Shown: one piece after another, positions 1-11,195 of the stretch
Numbering within the stretch: position 1 is the first letter of the stretch
How the letters are laid out: each line of letters opens with the position of its first letter
From: Wyeomyia smithii
Taxonomy: Eukaryota; Arthropoda; Insecta; Diptera; Culicidae
NCBI RefSeq assembly: GCF_029784165.1
Contig: NC_073696.1
Coordinates: forward strand, 99,626,065 to 99,690,064
Direction: 5' to 3'
Length of the DNA: 64,000 bases
Notes under the pieces: model-generated
Told to the model about the DNA's origin: nothing
Seen by the model: the letters and a program-made list of their open reading frames with translations, nothing else
The model's database searches: none
Position numbers and translations under genes: made by a program

Positions 1-897
1 GAGCTTAAATTAAAAATAACTCGAAAACCAATGCCTTTAGAATGTTTACTACCAAGAGCTTTTTGATTTAAAACGACTCTCTGCATCTTTAAAAATCATC
101 AGAATACAAATATTTTGAAAAATGTTTGAATTAGAATTTTTTTAAAAAAATTAATCTACCATGAAAAAAATATTTTTTATTTCTCCATCCTGGACTTTTT
201 TTTAAAAGTTGCGTATTAACGTCAAGCTTCTTTAAAAAAAAATAATAAAAAAAATCAACTCTTTTTTTTTTTAAATTGAAATTTAATATTTATTTTTAAT
301 TTTTTTGGTCAAAAAAAATTTTTTTTGTACAGTGTATATTTTTTTATGGTGCATTTTTAATTCCCAACAACTCATTCTCAGACAGTTTTTCTATACAACC
401 AACGGTTTCTGGGCTACAATGTTTCGAATAAAACCTATGCCAAAAGGCATACGCCCTTTCAGAATGTAACTCATGGGTGTAAAAAATCTCTCCACCTGTG
501 AAAAATGCTCAGTTTGCTAAACCAAATACGTGTGCAAAGTTTCATTCAAATCAAAAATGGTCGATTAAATTTTCGCGTATTTCCAGGCGATTTGAAATGA
601 TTCTGCTCAAATGTCGAACATTCAGCAAATGTATACCCGTAAACCAGCAATTATTGACATTTTGTTTGCCGAAGTTCTTGAAAATTCTGCCGAAAACTTG
701 CAGAACATTTCACTGAGCTCTCGGCAATAAAATCTAAATGTGTGAAGCGTGTCCCACATCAATTTGCATCACGAGAAACTGCTGTAGAAAATTGCCCATA
801 GGGTATTTTGTCTTTGAAATTTTGGGAAGAAGTAGTTTGGAGTGTATTGTTTACACTGTATTGTTATCGCTGTCAGTTTTTCGAAAATTGGAGAAAA
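1..897. repeat. AT-rich degenerate dispersed repeat
   Basis: This stretch is strongly AT-rich with long A and T runs and no credible coding frame. Phrases such as 'actcgaaaaccaatgc' (near 20) and 'ttttcgcgtatttccagg' (near 569) recur in diverged form at 55250 and 55597, in the same order. I therefore read it as one copy of a dispersed repeat shared with 55240-55620. It may lie in an upstream intron of the NAPRT gene. Confidence 0.4.
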
Positions 898-1570
898 AAA
901 ATCCGTTAACCGAAAAGCAACGTCGCGCATTGGTTTTGCGCAAGCACATGAAAAATCGTCAGCGCTCTCATCGGTACATCGGAGAACAACTCGGAATCGT
1001 GCAGTCAACGGTGAGTTGTGTGATTAAACGTTACTACGAAACTCTGAGTATCGAACGGAAGGAGTGAAGCGGTCAGAATGTATGATCTATTAATGATTAG
1101 GATACCAAGCGTGTTGTAAAAGCCTTTACGCGAAATCTCGATGCTTCGGTAGGGGATGTGGCCAATAAGTTGAATCTGTCCTAGCCCTTCGTTCAAAGAG
1201 GCAAGGAAAGAAAGCGACTGCATACGTCGTACAAAGTGCAGAAAGCTCCAAATCGTGACGAATGCCACGTGCCCGGAAACTGTACACCCAGATGCTAACA
1301 CAGCCTTATTGTCTCATCATGGATGATGAGACTTACATCAAGGCGGACTTCCCAGCTTCTAGGGCTACTGTTCGTCACTGCCCAGTACAAGTTTGACGTT
1401 CCGGAGGAAGTAAGAGAGCAGAAACTTCCATAATTGGCAAGAAATACATGAAAAGGTTCTATACAGAAAAAACAGTAGCCAGATGTTGTACAAAACCTAA
1501 TGAATGGAGTTAAGCGTAAGGAGCGAGCGCCACAACCGGCATGAGAAGTTGAATGAAATGAATCTGCCAA
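898..1570 (+). pseudogene. Decayed DD37E (ITm superfamily) transposase
   Basis: This is a relic of a Tc1/mariner-type transposase. The first part (898-1064) reads an N-terminal helix-turn-helix segment, with LTEKQRRALVLRKHMKN followed by GEQLGIVQSTVSCVIKRYYE. After a stop and frameshift, the second DNA-binding segment appears (VVKAFTRNLDASVGDVANKLNLS region, about 1098-1180). The first catalytic aspartate lies in MDDETYIKADF (about 1318-1350), and a fragment VPEEVREQK follows at about 1398. The rest of the DDE domain is missing. The same motifs, in the same order, are found in the better preserved copy at 27992-28990, so both belong to one group. Several stops and shifts mean it cannot encode a working protein. 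It probably sits in an intron of the NAPRT gene downstream. Confidence 0.75.
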
Positions 1571-2321
1571 AAGCTTACTAATGAGTTAGATTTTATTGTC
1601 TGAAAATTCGAAAAGGATCGGTCAACTGGGTAATTTTCTATAGCGTTTTTTCCGTGATGATATTTGATGTGGGTCACCCTTTAATAAGCTAACCATTCCG
1701 CCGGAATCTATCTCTATTGAGAACACTCAATTGTATGCTGTATGTCATAACTTTCTTTTCATTCTCATCCGTATTTAGCGTAAACTTGCATTGTGAATTA
1801 ATTCTAATTACGCACCAGACAAACAGAAAAAATTTCTAAATCTTTCATATATTTTGTAACACACAAATGTTACAAAATCGTATTTTACACCAATTTTGGT
1901 TGTGAGAAACGTAGCTTTTGTGTAATTATAAAATGCAATGCAAACTGAGCTCCCAATAGTTAGAACAAAACTTAATTTTTAGTCTTAAATTTTCTCTCTG
2001 TAGTTTAAGAGTAGTGTTTCATGTAGAATCATTATTCATACTAGTATGAATACGCATACTAGTTTATGCGTAGCAGTAGTGAAACGTCATATTATCTGAC
2101 GATTTGTTTTCTAATGTTGCAAATTCCATCCTAAAACCAACCATTCATTATCACATTATTCATATATGTTGATGTTTGTTTTACTAAACCCACGATTTTT
2201 GCTTAGTGTTGAATTTAACACAATTGCCACAACGTCCGAACTCACCCCACACAACCCGGCCTAAATAATTCAAATATATATTGCTTGTTCCGTGTTTCCG
2301 TTAACCCTTCCGCTCGTACAG
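1571..2321 (+). other. Presumed NAPRT intron sequence
   Basis: There is no coding signal here. The segment ends in a pyrimidine-rich tract and acceptor AG at 2320-2321, directly before the first recognisable NAPRT exon. It contains a perfect 9-bp inverted repeat, ACTAGTATG at 2040-2048 and CATACTAGT at 2055-2063, with a 6-nt loop. Nothing else is recognised. Confidence 0.5.
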
Positions 2322-3198
2322 GAGTGGTTTGCTGAACTTTTGCGCCGTTGCGTTGGCACTCAACGATCAGGATTACCGAGCGGTGGGAATTCGCATCGAT
2401 TCCGGCGATCTGGCCTACCTGAGCTGCCTCGCGAGGGAAACATTCGAGCGGATTTCCGAGTGCTTCAAGTTGCCCTGGTTCAGCCGACTAACCATCGTGG
2501 CATCCAACGACATCAACGAAGAGACGATTCTCAGCCTGAATGAGCAAGGCCATAAGATCGATTGCTTTGGTATCGGGACGCATTTGGGTATGGTGTAATT
2601 TTATATCACAGGGAAATAGTCGATTAATGTCATAATTGTTTTCAGTGACCTGTCAGCGTCAGCCGGCACTGGGTTGCGTTTACAAGATGGTAGAAATCAA
2701 CAGCCAGCCGAGAATTAAACTCAGTCAGGATGTGGCCAAGGTTACCATGCCCGGTAACAAGAACGTATTTCGCTTGTACGGCGCTGATGGCCACGCTCTC
2801 ATTGACCTGCTGCAACGGGTGGACGAAAGTCCACCGGAAGTGGGCCAAAAAGTGCTATGCCGTCATCCGTTTCAGGAATCCAAGCGCGCCTACGTTAGTC
2901 CAGCACGCGTCGAAGTGTTGTACCAGATATACTGGGCCGACGGGCGAGTAACACAAGCCATGCCATCGTTGGAGGAGGTTCGCGAACGGGTGCAGGACTC
3001 CCTGAGGACCTTACGGCAAGATCATAAGCGTACATTGAATCCCACACCTTACAAGGTAACTTTGAAATAAAGCTCGGAGGTCAGGTCAATCATTCCAATA
3101 TTATTTTCCATTACTTGCAGGTGGCTGTCAGCGATAATTTGTACAATTTTATTCACGATCTCTGGTTACAGAACGCCCCCATTGGCGAACTGTCATGA
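2322..3198 (+). CDS. NAPRT: Nicotinate phosphoribosyltransferase, 3' exons (partial)
   Basis: This is the C-terminal half of nicotinate phosphoribosyltransferase, the cytosolic enzyme that joins nicotinate to PRPP (with ATP) to make NaMN in the Preiss-Handler route to NAD. Three exons are visible: 2322-2587, 2646-3055 and 3121-3198. The introns are 58 and 65 bp, both GT-AG, and the reading frame is kept across both junctions. The protein reads SGLLNFCAVALALND, then the family motif AVGIRIDSGDLAYLS, IVASNDINEET, IDCFGIGTHL-VTC (the phosphate-binding GxGT loop, split by intron 1), PALGCVYKMVEI, PRIKLSQD, and ends NAPIGELS-stop. About 250 residues are present, against roughly 540 for animal family members, so the N-terminal half lies upstream. 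No frameshift or missing motif is seen, and this looks like a live host gene. The exon start at 2322 is set by the acceptor and by the family sequence. Confidence 0.95.
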
Positions 3199-4870
3199 TA
3201 AGTTAGCGGTCATTGGTCGCTATGTGATAGTGTCACCGATTCAATTGCCTTTGAATCACTTCTATATTTGTTACGTAACGAAACACAGCAACGTGTGTTA
3301 CATTTGGTAGCTTTTTGCGTCCTCACAGGACTATTAATGAAACGGTGGTTCATAGTAATATACAAACAATTCGCACCCGAATATAGCACAATTTGAAACA
3401 TAAACAAAGAGATTAACTAGAAGGAGACAAACCGGAACAGATTATGTTGTAGGATCATAGGTTCGAGCGTATTTATTGTGGTTGATTAAAGAACAAAGAC
3501 TCTCAAAATGGAAGCTTATTTTTTAGGCAAGTAACAGATTTAGATTATGGCCATTCCAAAGCAATCTGCTGCTAGTTCTACAAATCTTTGTTACTGAAAC
3601 ACTATTTTCTAGTTTTAGAGCTTTATGCAAGAAAAGTTGTTCGAATTTCGTTGGCGCCGGTTTTGTATCTTACAAATTAACTTTTCCGATATATTTACAC
3701 TGAAAGATTAATTTTGAACAAAGCAGTTAAAACTAAAATTTAGGAAGAAAACAAAAACAACGTAGCCGTACTAATCTTATACACAAACAGATACACAAAT
3801 ATATGCAATTCACATATTTCTGTTAACTAATGAACCACAAAATAAAAAAAAACAAGTTATCGTGCCTTCGAACACTACACGGATTTTTAAGTAACATTTA
3901 GCGATATTTTAAAGACGAGAACATGATTTCTCTGTAGTGCAACTACCGTAGCGTATACACATACACACGATGCCAATTGTTCTCATTTCGGTTCTTAAAA
4001 ATAAGCTTTCATTCAAGACTAGGGCGCACCAAATAAGACATTTTCTATCCCAGTTTTTTCGGCTGTTAAATTTATACATTGAGGAAGCGGAAGTAGAAGT
4101 AGTTTTTGAGCGGTAAGATGGTGTTGGAATATATTTTTAAAATCCTTACGTTTGTATGGATTTGGAAAATGTTTAAAAAAAAATAGGGAAACAAAAACTT
4201 CATGTTCTTTTGTTACCTTTTCTAAGTCAATAAAAAGAATTGGGTTTATTTTCCCCTCTGCTGCCATACTTTTCTGTTAGGCATTCGCATGTTATTTCAT
4301 TCGAATTTTGATATAAGCTTAATTTTTTGTTTTTTGAAACAAAAAGATTAATCAAGTGGTAATTGATATTGCGATTTCTTTACTTCTTTTATGCTCCAAT
4401 CTGATAGAGTTGAAAAAAGTTGTTAAAACATATTAAAACTGTGTCTATGATAAAGAAAAAATGCGCATGGTAGTATTTTGTAACACCATAGCAACATCCC
4501 TATATGTAACACAGCAGTAGAAATACCCACAGCAACCCACTGATTCAAAAACATGTAACTTAAAAGCCACTTCAAGTAGAAGAAACAAAAACTCAAATAA
4601 CATTGATAACAATTTAACACCTAGTTAAATAAAATTTGTACGAACCCACACAGTGTCTGGGCTTCGCTAAATACACGTGACACACAACATAAATAAAATG
4701 TTATTTATTGAAACCTGGGGATTAGCTCTAAACAAATATCATGTCACAGCAATAAATCTCTGCTGTTCACGTTTGATTCTTGATCATTAATTTTATACTT
4801 AACACCTTTATAGCTTCGAAAAATCCTGAAGACAATTAAAGAACATGCTATACTCAAACATTTGATTACA
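3199..4870 (+). other. NAPRT 3' UTR and AT-rich intergenic DNA
   Basis: The 3' UTR begins after the TGA at 3196-3198. The first clear AATAAA-like signal in an A-rich context is near 3839-3850, so the transcript may end shortly after it. This is inference. The remainder is AT-rich, with no coding or repeat signature I recognise. Confidence 0.4.
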
Positions 4871-4876
4871 ATTTGA

Positions 4877-5530
4877 ATGGCGCAGAGGCAGAAGATCATG
4901 ACAGCACGAGGAATGACTTCGTCAGTACAGCGTGGACGAAAAAAGTTTTCCTGTAGAACTCACAACACTGATCAAGACCCAGTGGATGATGTACAGTGCT
5001 ATGTGAAGAATTCGGGAGCATCATCAAGCCCGTTTGAAACACGCAACGACGAGGAACTTGTTGGAAGGATGTTTCAGGCGGTTGCTGAACAGTACACCAT
5101 GCTGAAACGTGAAGCAAAAAAGATTGGATTGAAGGTTAATACCTCAAAAACCAATCGAGCGCAATGAGGGTTCGCATGACAAGTAGCGTAGCAATCGCCT
5201 CAGGTGAGTTCGAGGTGGTAGACGAATATGTGTACCTCGGATCATAAGGACCAATGGAGCGGATAAATCCGTAGACGTAATATAGCTGCGTGCCTAATAC
5301 GGACTCCACAAGACTTTGAGGTCTAGTCAATTTCGACCCGTACCAAGTGTATCATGTGAAAAACGCTTATAAGACCAGTAGTCACGAGACATGGACAATG
5401 CCTAAGGAGGACTTGCAGGCGCTGACCGTTTTCGAACGACGTGTGCTTAGAATCATCTTGGGGGGTCTATGTAAGGATGGCATAGAATATGAGAATGCGA
5501 ACCATCTAGAAATTTTTCGAAACTTGTAAG
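4877..5530 (+). pseudogene. RTE-like reverse transcriptase fragment
   Basis: This is a degenerate piece of a non-LTR reverse transcriptase related to the copy at 37046-38035. Recognisable blocks, in changing frames, are VDDVQCYVKNSGASSSPFET (about 4980-5040), LVGRMFQAVAEQYTMLKREA (about 5056), IGLKVNTSKT, then GEFEVVDEYVYLGS (about 5200-5245). The last block is HETWTMPKEDLQALTVFERR with VLRIILGG (about 5380-5460). The jump from SPFETR straight to LVGR removes the catalytic FADD segment, so this copy carries an internal deletion as well as stops. It is a dead fragment that ends near 5530. Confidence 0.8.
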
Positions 5531-5659
5531 GGTACAATAAGCGGGTGTAAAGAAACAACGCAAACGCTGACTTTTCACCGCCTGATAGTAACCATTGATC
5601 CCATGAAAGGCTTTAGGACACCTCATTCCTGCTTAAGCTCCCGTCCAAGCAAGACGTAC

Positions 5660-5865
5660 ACCTCTCAGCTGGTCTCGAGCTACGATGCTGGCCTAACGAG
5701 CCAGTTGTCGTAGATTCGAGTCTCGACTGGGGAGAGACCGTTAGTGTTAGTAGGATCGTGGCGCTAGCCCCTCAATTGTCCTGTACACTTAACAGCTGGC
5801 TACTGTGTATAAAAAAACAGAAGGTCAAGTTCGGAATGTTGCACCTAGACTTTGCTTTGCTTTGT
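5660..5865 (+). mobile_element. tRNA-derived SINE (family A), complete
   Basis: This 206-bp SINE is flanked by a perfect 14-bp TSD, CAAGCAAGACGTAC at 5646-5659 and 5866-5879. It has a tRNA-like head with a B-box-like GATTCGAGTCT, a body shared with the copies at 6137, 36362 and 43946, and a TTTGC-repeat tail. It would be transcribed by RNA polymerase III and moved by a LINE. I do not assign a published name. Confidence 0.9.
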
Positions 5866-6136
5866 CAAGCAAGACGTACTTTTAACGTATTTTAATAAAA
5901 CTTAATTATTCCTAAGTTTCTGTCTTTTCTTTACTTTTTGTTGAATCTCAACGGTTATGGGCGACACACACACAGAGAAGGTATGGCGCAAGAGATCCCG
6001 CAATATGTGGCACCAGCTTTAATACCTGGCAATTCCACGTCAAGATGTTTCTGCAAGCTGCAGAAACATCTGATTTGGAATATGATCACGAACGAACCAC
6101 CGCCGGCTGAAGCGGATAGAGCAAAATTCGAAGAAA

Positions 6137-6345
6137 GCAAAGCCTTGGTGCTATACTCCGATTCGGAACTCGACCTTCTGTTTATTTATTCACAGACTTC
6201 GCAGCCAACTGTTGAGTGTACAGGATAATTGCGGGGCTAGCGCTACGATCCCACTAACACCAACAGTCTCTCCCGAGCCGAGACTCGAACCTACGACAAC
6301 TGGCTTGTTAGGCCAGCATCGTTCCTCAAACCAACTCAGAGATTT
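6137..6345 (-). mobile_element. SINE family A inside copia gag
   Basis: This minus-strand copy of the SINE has its tail at 6137 and its tRNA-like head at about 6290-6345 (reverse complement of GTTCGAGTCTCGG-type B box). It splits the copia gag frame right after AKFEES. The TSD is unclear; only a short GAAGAA candidate is seen on both sides. Confidence 0.8.
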
Positions 6346-6465
6346 TAGAAGAATTGATTGAAGATTGAAGATTGAAGATTGCAAAACCAAACCAAAAGGC
6401 TGAACCTAAAGGAAGGAGGTTCCATGCGTGAGTGAGCATCCATTGGAATTCGAATACCCAATAAG

Positions 6466-7142
6466 CAGTGGTGGGCATCATTCCGCTCATTCGCTAATTA
6501 GCGACGCTAAAATTCAGTTAGCGATTTCGCTAGTTTTTGAGCTGGTTAGCGAAACTGTTAGCGTCGCTAAAATTTTGGCCTTCGAAACGCTAATCGCTAA
6601 TTCGCTAAATTTTGTAGAGAAGCGACAATAGAAATATTTAGAAAAACTGTGAATTGCTGATGGCGTACGTAAATTGCTTCGAAAGATGAACATACCTTAA
6701 ATTTTCGGCACACCAAGAACTTTGGTAAATTGCAATGCGCTTGAAATTATGACAACTTTGGTTCTACTTTTTCGATTCAGATAATAATAGCATTTTTATG
6801 AAAACATTCCTAAGACTATCTATTTTCAATGCAAGCTAAATAACTTTTGTTGTCTTGTTTTTACAAGATTAAATATGAATACCGTTTCGTGAACCTCTTA
6901 CTGTAAATAGCTTTAAAAAGTAATTGTTTTCGTTTGTTTAACCAAAACATCAAAGTGGTCCAAATCTTACAAAACACGAGCAATAAATATAGCGATATGG
7001 CTATTTACATATTAAAAAGTTAGCGATTAGCGAAAGTTCCGCTAATGTGGGTTTAGCGTTTAGCGATTATCGAGCTAAATTTTCCGGTTAGCGACTTAGC
7101 GATTAGCGTCGCTAAATTTTCGGTTAGCGGTGCCCACCACTG
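6466..7142. mobile_element. hAT-type MITE, 677 bp, TTAGCG-rich ends
   Basis: The element has terminal inverted repeats CAGTGGTGGGCA and TGCCCACCACTG. A perfect 8-bp TSD CCAATAAG flanks it at 6458-6465 and 7143-7150, the length typical of the hAT superfamily. Both ends are packed with the motif TTAGCG or its complement CGCTAA, many times within about 130 bp of each terminus. The middle (about 6630-7010) is plain AT-rich DNA with no transposase. It sits in copia gag and is non-autonomous. Confidence 0.92.
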
Positions 7143-8062
7143 CCAATAAGGCAACTTCGTACGGAGAGTGATATTCGCTCGTCGCTCAGACTCACGCTAC
7201 CCGATTCATACGATCCGTTGGTTACGGTCCTCGAAAGCTTGCCAGAAAAGGAACTTACCAATGGCATAATAAAGACGCGATTAATTGACGAGGAATCAAA
7301 ACGGAGCGGGCGGTCCCAGAGCTTGGAGGATAGGTCGGCTGCAATTTAGCAACGAATTGAAGCAACCGATAAGGATACAAAATTGCGAAATATGGGCAAT
7401 CGATTATGGCAAACTATAAGGGAGTTATCGCTGGAACCGTAGAGTGCACATACAGGACAAAGACGGGTTTTTTGTTCCGGATCTGAGAGACAACCTCATG
7501 TCAGTCAAGAAGTTGGCAAAAGCAGGCGTTGAAGTCGTGTTTGGAAGCAAAATGGCTACGACAAAGAACATCGAATCTGCAATTAGCACTGTTTCCCTGC
7601 GAGGCCATCTCTATGATTTAGAAATGAAGGTTGATCAACGTCAAATCAATTTGTACAGTTCGTATTCAAACAACTTATGGCATCGCCGATTCGGTTGTCT
7701 TAACGAAAGCAGCATGAAAGCAATGGTCCGTGAGAAGGTCGGACATGAAACGGCACACGCGAGAGGGTCAGTCGCATGCTGGAGTGTATCCATTCGGACG
7801 TATGCGGACCAATCGAGCCACGTACCTGGGACGGCCACTTTGTATCCTTCGACGACCATTCTCACTTTGCGGTGGTGTTCCTGCTCAAACGGAAATCGGA
7901 GGTATTCTCGAAATTTCAGGAATTCGAGGCGATGGCAACTGCAATGTTTGGTATGCGTATCTCCAAGCTGTAATCAAGGCCGGAATATTGTTCCGGAAAC
8001 TAAATCCGCTTTTACAAAGCGAAAGGAATTCAGGTAGAGCCAATAATTGAGCCGTTGCGGAA

Positions 8063-8253
8063 CAGAGTGGTCTATGTGCCATCGAGCAAATTGTTCAGGA
8101 GAAGCAATTTTCGAAAAATCTCTGAAATTCTGTTCAACGGATTCTCTCAAACAAAATGTTCTAATGAAGTGGTTTAACATTGGGATACATAAAATTAACA
8201 GTTTCTTTGCGAAATGGGTGATTTTATCTCACCAATGTACATAGACCACTCTG
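8063..8253. mobile_element. MITE, 191 bp, inside copia pol
   Basis: Perfect 15-bp terminal inverted repeats CAGAGTGGTCTATGT and ACATAGACCACTCTG enclose a non-coding core between the integrase and RT remains of the copia relic. No convincing TSD is visible, so the superfamily is not assigned. Confidence 0.75.
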
Positions 8254-8977
8254 ACTTCATATATATTTTACTGGAATCACCCTCTTTTCCCAGATATACC
8301 AGACAATATAGCAATGACTCCGACTAGTGGATGCTGGCGGTTAAAGACGAACTGCAATCGATGAATTCCAACAATGTGTGGAAGTTTACGAGGCTGCCGG
8401 ACCAAGTCAATCCTTTGAAGATGAAGTTGGTATTCCGGCTCGAAGAGAATGAAAATGGACAACCAGTCCGTTCCAAGTCATAGCGCCTGGTAAAGAGCTT
8501 CCTACAGCGACCCGGAGTCTCTGCTGAAACTAGGATACATACGATCAAGACGAGACTACTGCATATATGCTTCAACTATCGAAAGCGAGATATTTCTGGT
8601 AATCTTTGTGGATGACGCTCTAATAGTCGGTCGAAAGATGTCCACCATCAAGAAACTGAAGCAGCTCCTGACAGCTGCATTCGACATGTCCAACTGCGGT
8701 ACCGTGAAACATTTCCTGGGTATGGAGTTAGAATACCATCAACAGATTAGAAAGCTAAAGTTATCATAGGACACCAACGCGTTTAAAATTCTGACGAAGT
8801 TTGGTATGTCGAAATGAAACCCTGTGAAAACTCCCATTGAGAAGGGGGTTAATTGGGTTGTTTAGCTATATCAGCTTTCGATACCATCTGAAGGAGCTGC
8901 ATTTTCTAAGCAAAACATGATTTTCAAAAATTTTCTATCATTAAGTTTTTAAATCACGAATTAAAACTGCTCGGAAT

Positions 8978-9021
8978 CGCTACAATGACAGTTCGCCCAT
9001 ATACCAACTGTCATTGTAGCG
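8978..9021. repeat. Perfect 16-bp stem hairpin
   Basis: CGCTACAATGACAGTT (8978-8993) and AACTGTCATTGTAGCG (9006-9021) are perfect inverted copies around a 12-nt loop. Weaker pairing extends outward through GCTC/GAGC. It may be a tiny palindromic MITE. Confidence 0.7.
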
Positions 9022-9162
9022 AATTGGAGCGTTTTTTGTTATTCATTCAAAAATCGAAGGAAAATGCTGTAAAATTTTAAAAAAGTAGGAGGTTGTATCC
9101 AAGACACGACCGCATCATTGACGTAGAACTACGTACACTATTAACAAATGCATTGAGTGTTT

Positions 9163-9270
9163 CATTACCCTAGTAACACAACTGGTTTTATCAAAGTTTT
9201 ATAGCGCTTTTTTGGCTGTATTGAGCGCTATGAAAACTTTGATAAAACCAATATTTTTACTTGGGTAATG
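9163..9270. mobile_element. Palindromic MITE, 108 bp
   Basis: The ends CATTACCC and GGGTAATG lead into arms that pair through GGTTTTATCAAAGTTTT and AAAACTTTGATAAAACC, then AGCGCT. Nearly the whole unit folds on itself. No TSD is clear. Confidence 0.7.
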
Positions 9271-9351
9271 AGTTGTAATGTCTACTAATGAAGGGTTGTG
9301 AATTTCGTGAACCGGATTCAGCAGTTAGCAGAACGTGCCGAGTTAAAAACC

Positions 9352-9606
9352 ATACACAGCACACACACACACAAATCATACCATATCATAGACACACACA
9401 CATAATATCATATCATACAGACACATACACATCATACCATATCATACAGACACACACACAGATTATATCATATCATACACACACACATCATACCATATCA
9501 TCATACCATATCATCATACCATACACACATCATACCATATCATACACACATGAACACATCATACCATATCATACACACATCACACCATATCATACACACA
9601 CAGCAA
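9352..9606 (+). repeat. CATACCATATCATA / (CA)n satellite
   Basis: This is a compound microsatellite in which CA runs alternate with the phrase CATACCATATCATA, repeated about ten times with small variations. The open frame across it (rich in H, T, I, Y) is an artefact of the repeat. Confidence 0.9.
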
Positions 9607-9872
9607 GCAAGCGACCAATCAGATGACGTTATTTTTATTTCAACAAGGCTTGACAATTTTCAATAGTGCAATAGTTCGTAGATTCAAACAACATTTTTCT
9701 GCATTTGGGCAGATGCGTGTATAGTTTTCCAATCGATTGCTGCAAGAATGAAGAAAACCGGTTGAAAACCAACCGACCTATAAGCATTTGAAAAGGGACA
9801 AATTTCGTCCCAGTTTTTCAGTTTGCATCCCTGTGTTTGCATCCCCTAAAGTAAAACGTAATTCTACGTCAA
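9606..9872 (+). repeat. Direct repeat copy A with CCAAT and TATA-like motifs
   Basis: This is the first copy of an approximately 270-bp direct repeat (second copy 11196-11472). It carries GACCAATCAG at 9612-9621, TATAAG at 9779-9784, a short hairpin GGGAC...GTCCC just after it, TTTGCATCCC twice, and ends with ACGTAATTCTACGTCAAAA. The 167-bp spacing between CCAAT and TATAAG is almost the same in copy B. The layout resembles a promoter, but no gene follows. Confidence 0.6.
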
Positions 9873-11130
9873 AAAGGCCTTTTGCTGTTCAAAATTGGAT
9901 TTGGTGATGACGATCTTTATGCTGCCCCAACAGTGGGGGAATAATGGAAGTCTGGCGAGGCACGCTGAGAAGAACCGCGCTGCTACTGAGACATGGTGAC
10001 CAACCACAGCGCAAGTGATTTATTTATTTGAAGGCAGCCACAGGCGCAACGCACTGTTACTTCTGAGTGCTGTATCTACTTCTACTGCTGTCAACGTTGT
10101 GGACGGTCCATCCAGCTCACCTTCCGACTAATGAATGTAGCTAGTTTTCCCAGAAACACTCTTTTATAGCCGAAGGGTGCTACGTAATAGGCCACGCCCT
10201 TCTTTTCAGTTGTCTAATTCTCTAATATTCTTTAGACGAATTATTCCACAATTCGCATTCGATATTTGTTTCCAGCGAATAAACACCGATGGTGCTCTCA
10301 CACACGCAACGGTTTTAACCCGTATTTTATTGCGGTTTGTAACATCAAGCGATTTCGTTTGCTCGTTGTTGCGTGTTGCATCATGTTGCAACTTGGCAGC
10401 TGGGAGACGACGAAATTCTGTTAATGCTGATTGATTGAATCGACTTCATATTAGCTCTGCATATTCGAATTAACTGCCTTTGTGAATGCGTTCTAACAGG
10501 GCAGTTTGTTATTCAAAATCGGTTATGTTGATCGCAGCCTTTGTGCTGTCCCAACAGTAGGGGTATTAACTAAATAAACTACAACGGAGTTTGATTGCTT
10601 GGATCCCGCGAAGAATGTTTGCTTGTGTTGATGCTAGGAAATTTTCACCCTTCAATTGCTTGTTTATTTGCCTCGAAAAAGGCATTTTGCTGTTCAAAAT
10701 CGGTTGCTGATCGCAACCTTTGTGCTGCCCCAACAGTGGGGGAGTTAAGATGCACGGACAACATGCACTGTGGAAGCTATTTCACCTCCTGTAAATTAGA
10801 CGGCCGCGACAGATGTAACTGCTAGAATCCGCACAGAATGCTTGCTTACGTTGTCAAAAATTATTAACTGTCAATGACTTGTTTATTTGCCTTGAAAAAA
10901 GGCATTTTGCTGTTCAAAATTGGATTTGGTGATGACGATCTTCATGCTGCCCTAACACGGGGGAATAATGGCAGTCTGGCGACACACGCTGAGAAGAACC
11001 GCGCTGCTCCTGAGACGTGGTGACCAACCACAGGGCTAGTGCTGCTGCTAAGGAAGGACTACTGCTGTTGACAACTTGTCGCTGTCCAGAACTATTATGA
11101 GCGGCTTCGGCTGAAACAGGCTCTTATATA
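9873..11130. repeat. Cluster of four 'CCCCAACAGTGGGG' repeat modules
   Basis: Four copies of an approximately 70-bp core occur at 9873-9945, 10499-10570, 10678-10749 and 10901-10966. Each reads TTTTGCTGTTCAAAAT, a variable part, then GCTGCCCCAACAGTGGGGG. The first and fourth share a further 90 bp (AACCGCGCTGCT and GGTGACCAACCACAG). TATA-like ACTCTTTTATAG (about 10158) and CTCTTATATAGG (about 11130) follow two of them. No reading frame is conserved between copies. The family is not recognised. Confidence 0.55.
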
Positions 11131-11195
11131 GGCCAAATAGCATGTTTTCAATTGCAAGGTATATGATTCTGTCGACCGTGCTTGGGAAGCAATCA

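Larger units (their letters stand above)
5983..8860 (+). pseudogene. Ty1/copia retrotransposon relic (gag-pol)
   Basis: This is a broken copia-type polyprotein. The gag N-terminus starts MAQEIPQYVAPALIPGN at 5983, shifts to WQFHVKMFLQAAETSDL, and shifts again to NEPPPAEADRAKFEES. A SINE then interrupts it. Gag resumes near 6400 (LNLKEGGSM), is interrupted by a hAT MITE (6466-7142), and resumes with DSYDPLVTVLESLPEKEL and IIKTRLIDEESKRSGRS (about 7195-7320). Next come the gag-pre-integrase motif NNLWHRRFGCLNESSMKAM (about 7670) and the integrase stretch ECIHSDVCGPIEPRTWDGH with DDHSHFAVVFLLKRKSEVF (about 7776-7905). A MITE interrupts at 8063. The RT follows with VWKFTRLPDQVNPLKMK and the catalytic VIFVDDALIVGRK (about 8600), then GTVKHFLGMELEYHQQ. 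RNase H and both LTRs are not seen. Many stops make it non-functional. Confidence 0.85.

Noticed and set aside
9288..9626. Open frame of 112 codons rich in H, T and Y
   Set aside because: It is a translation of the CA/CATA satellite.
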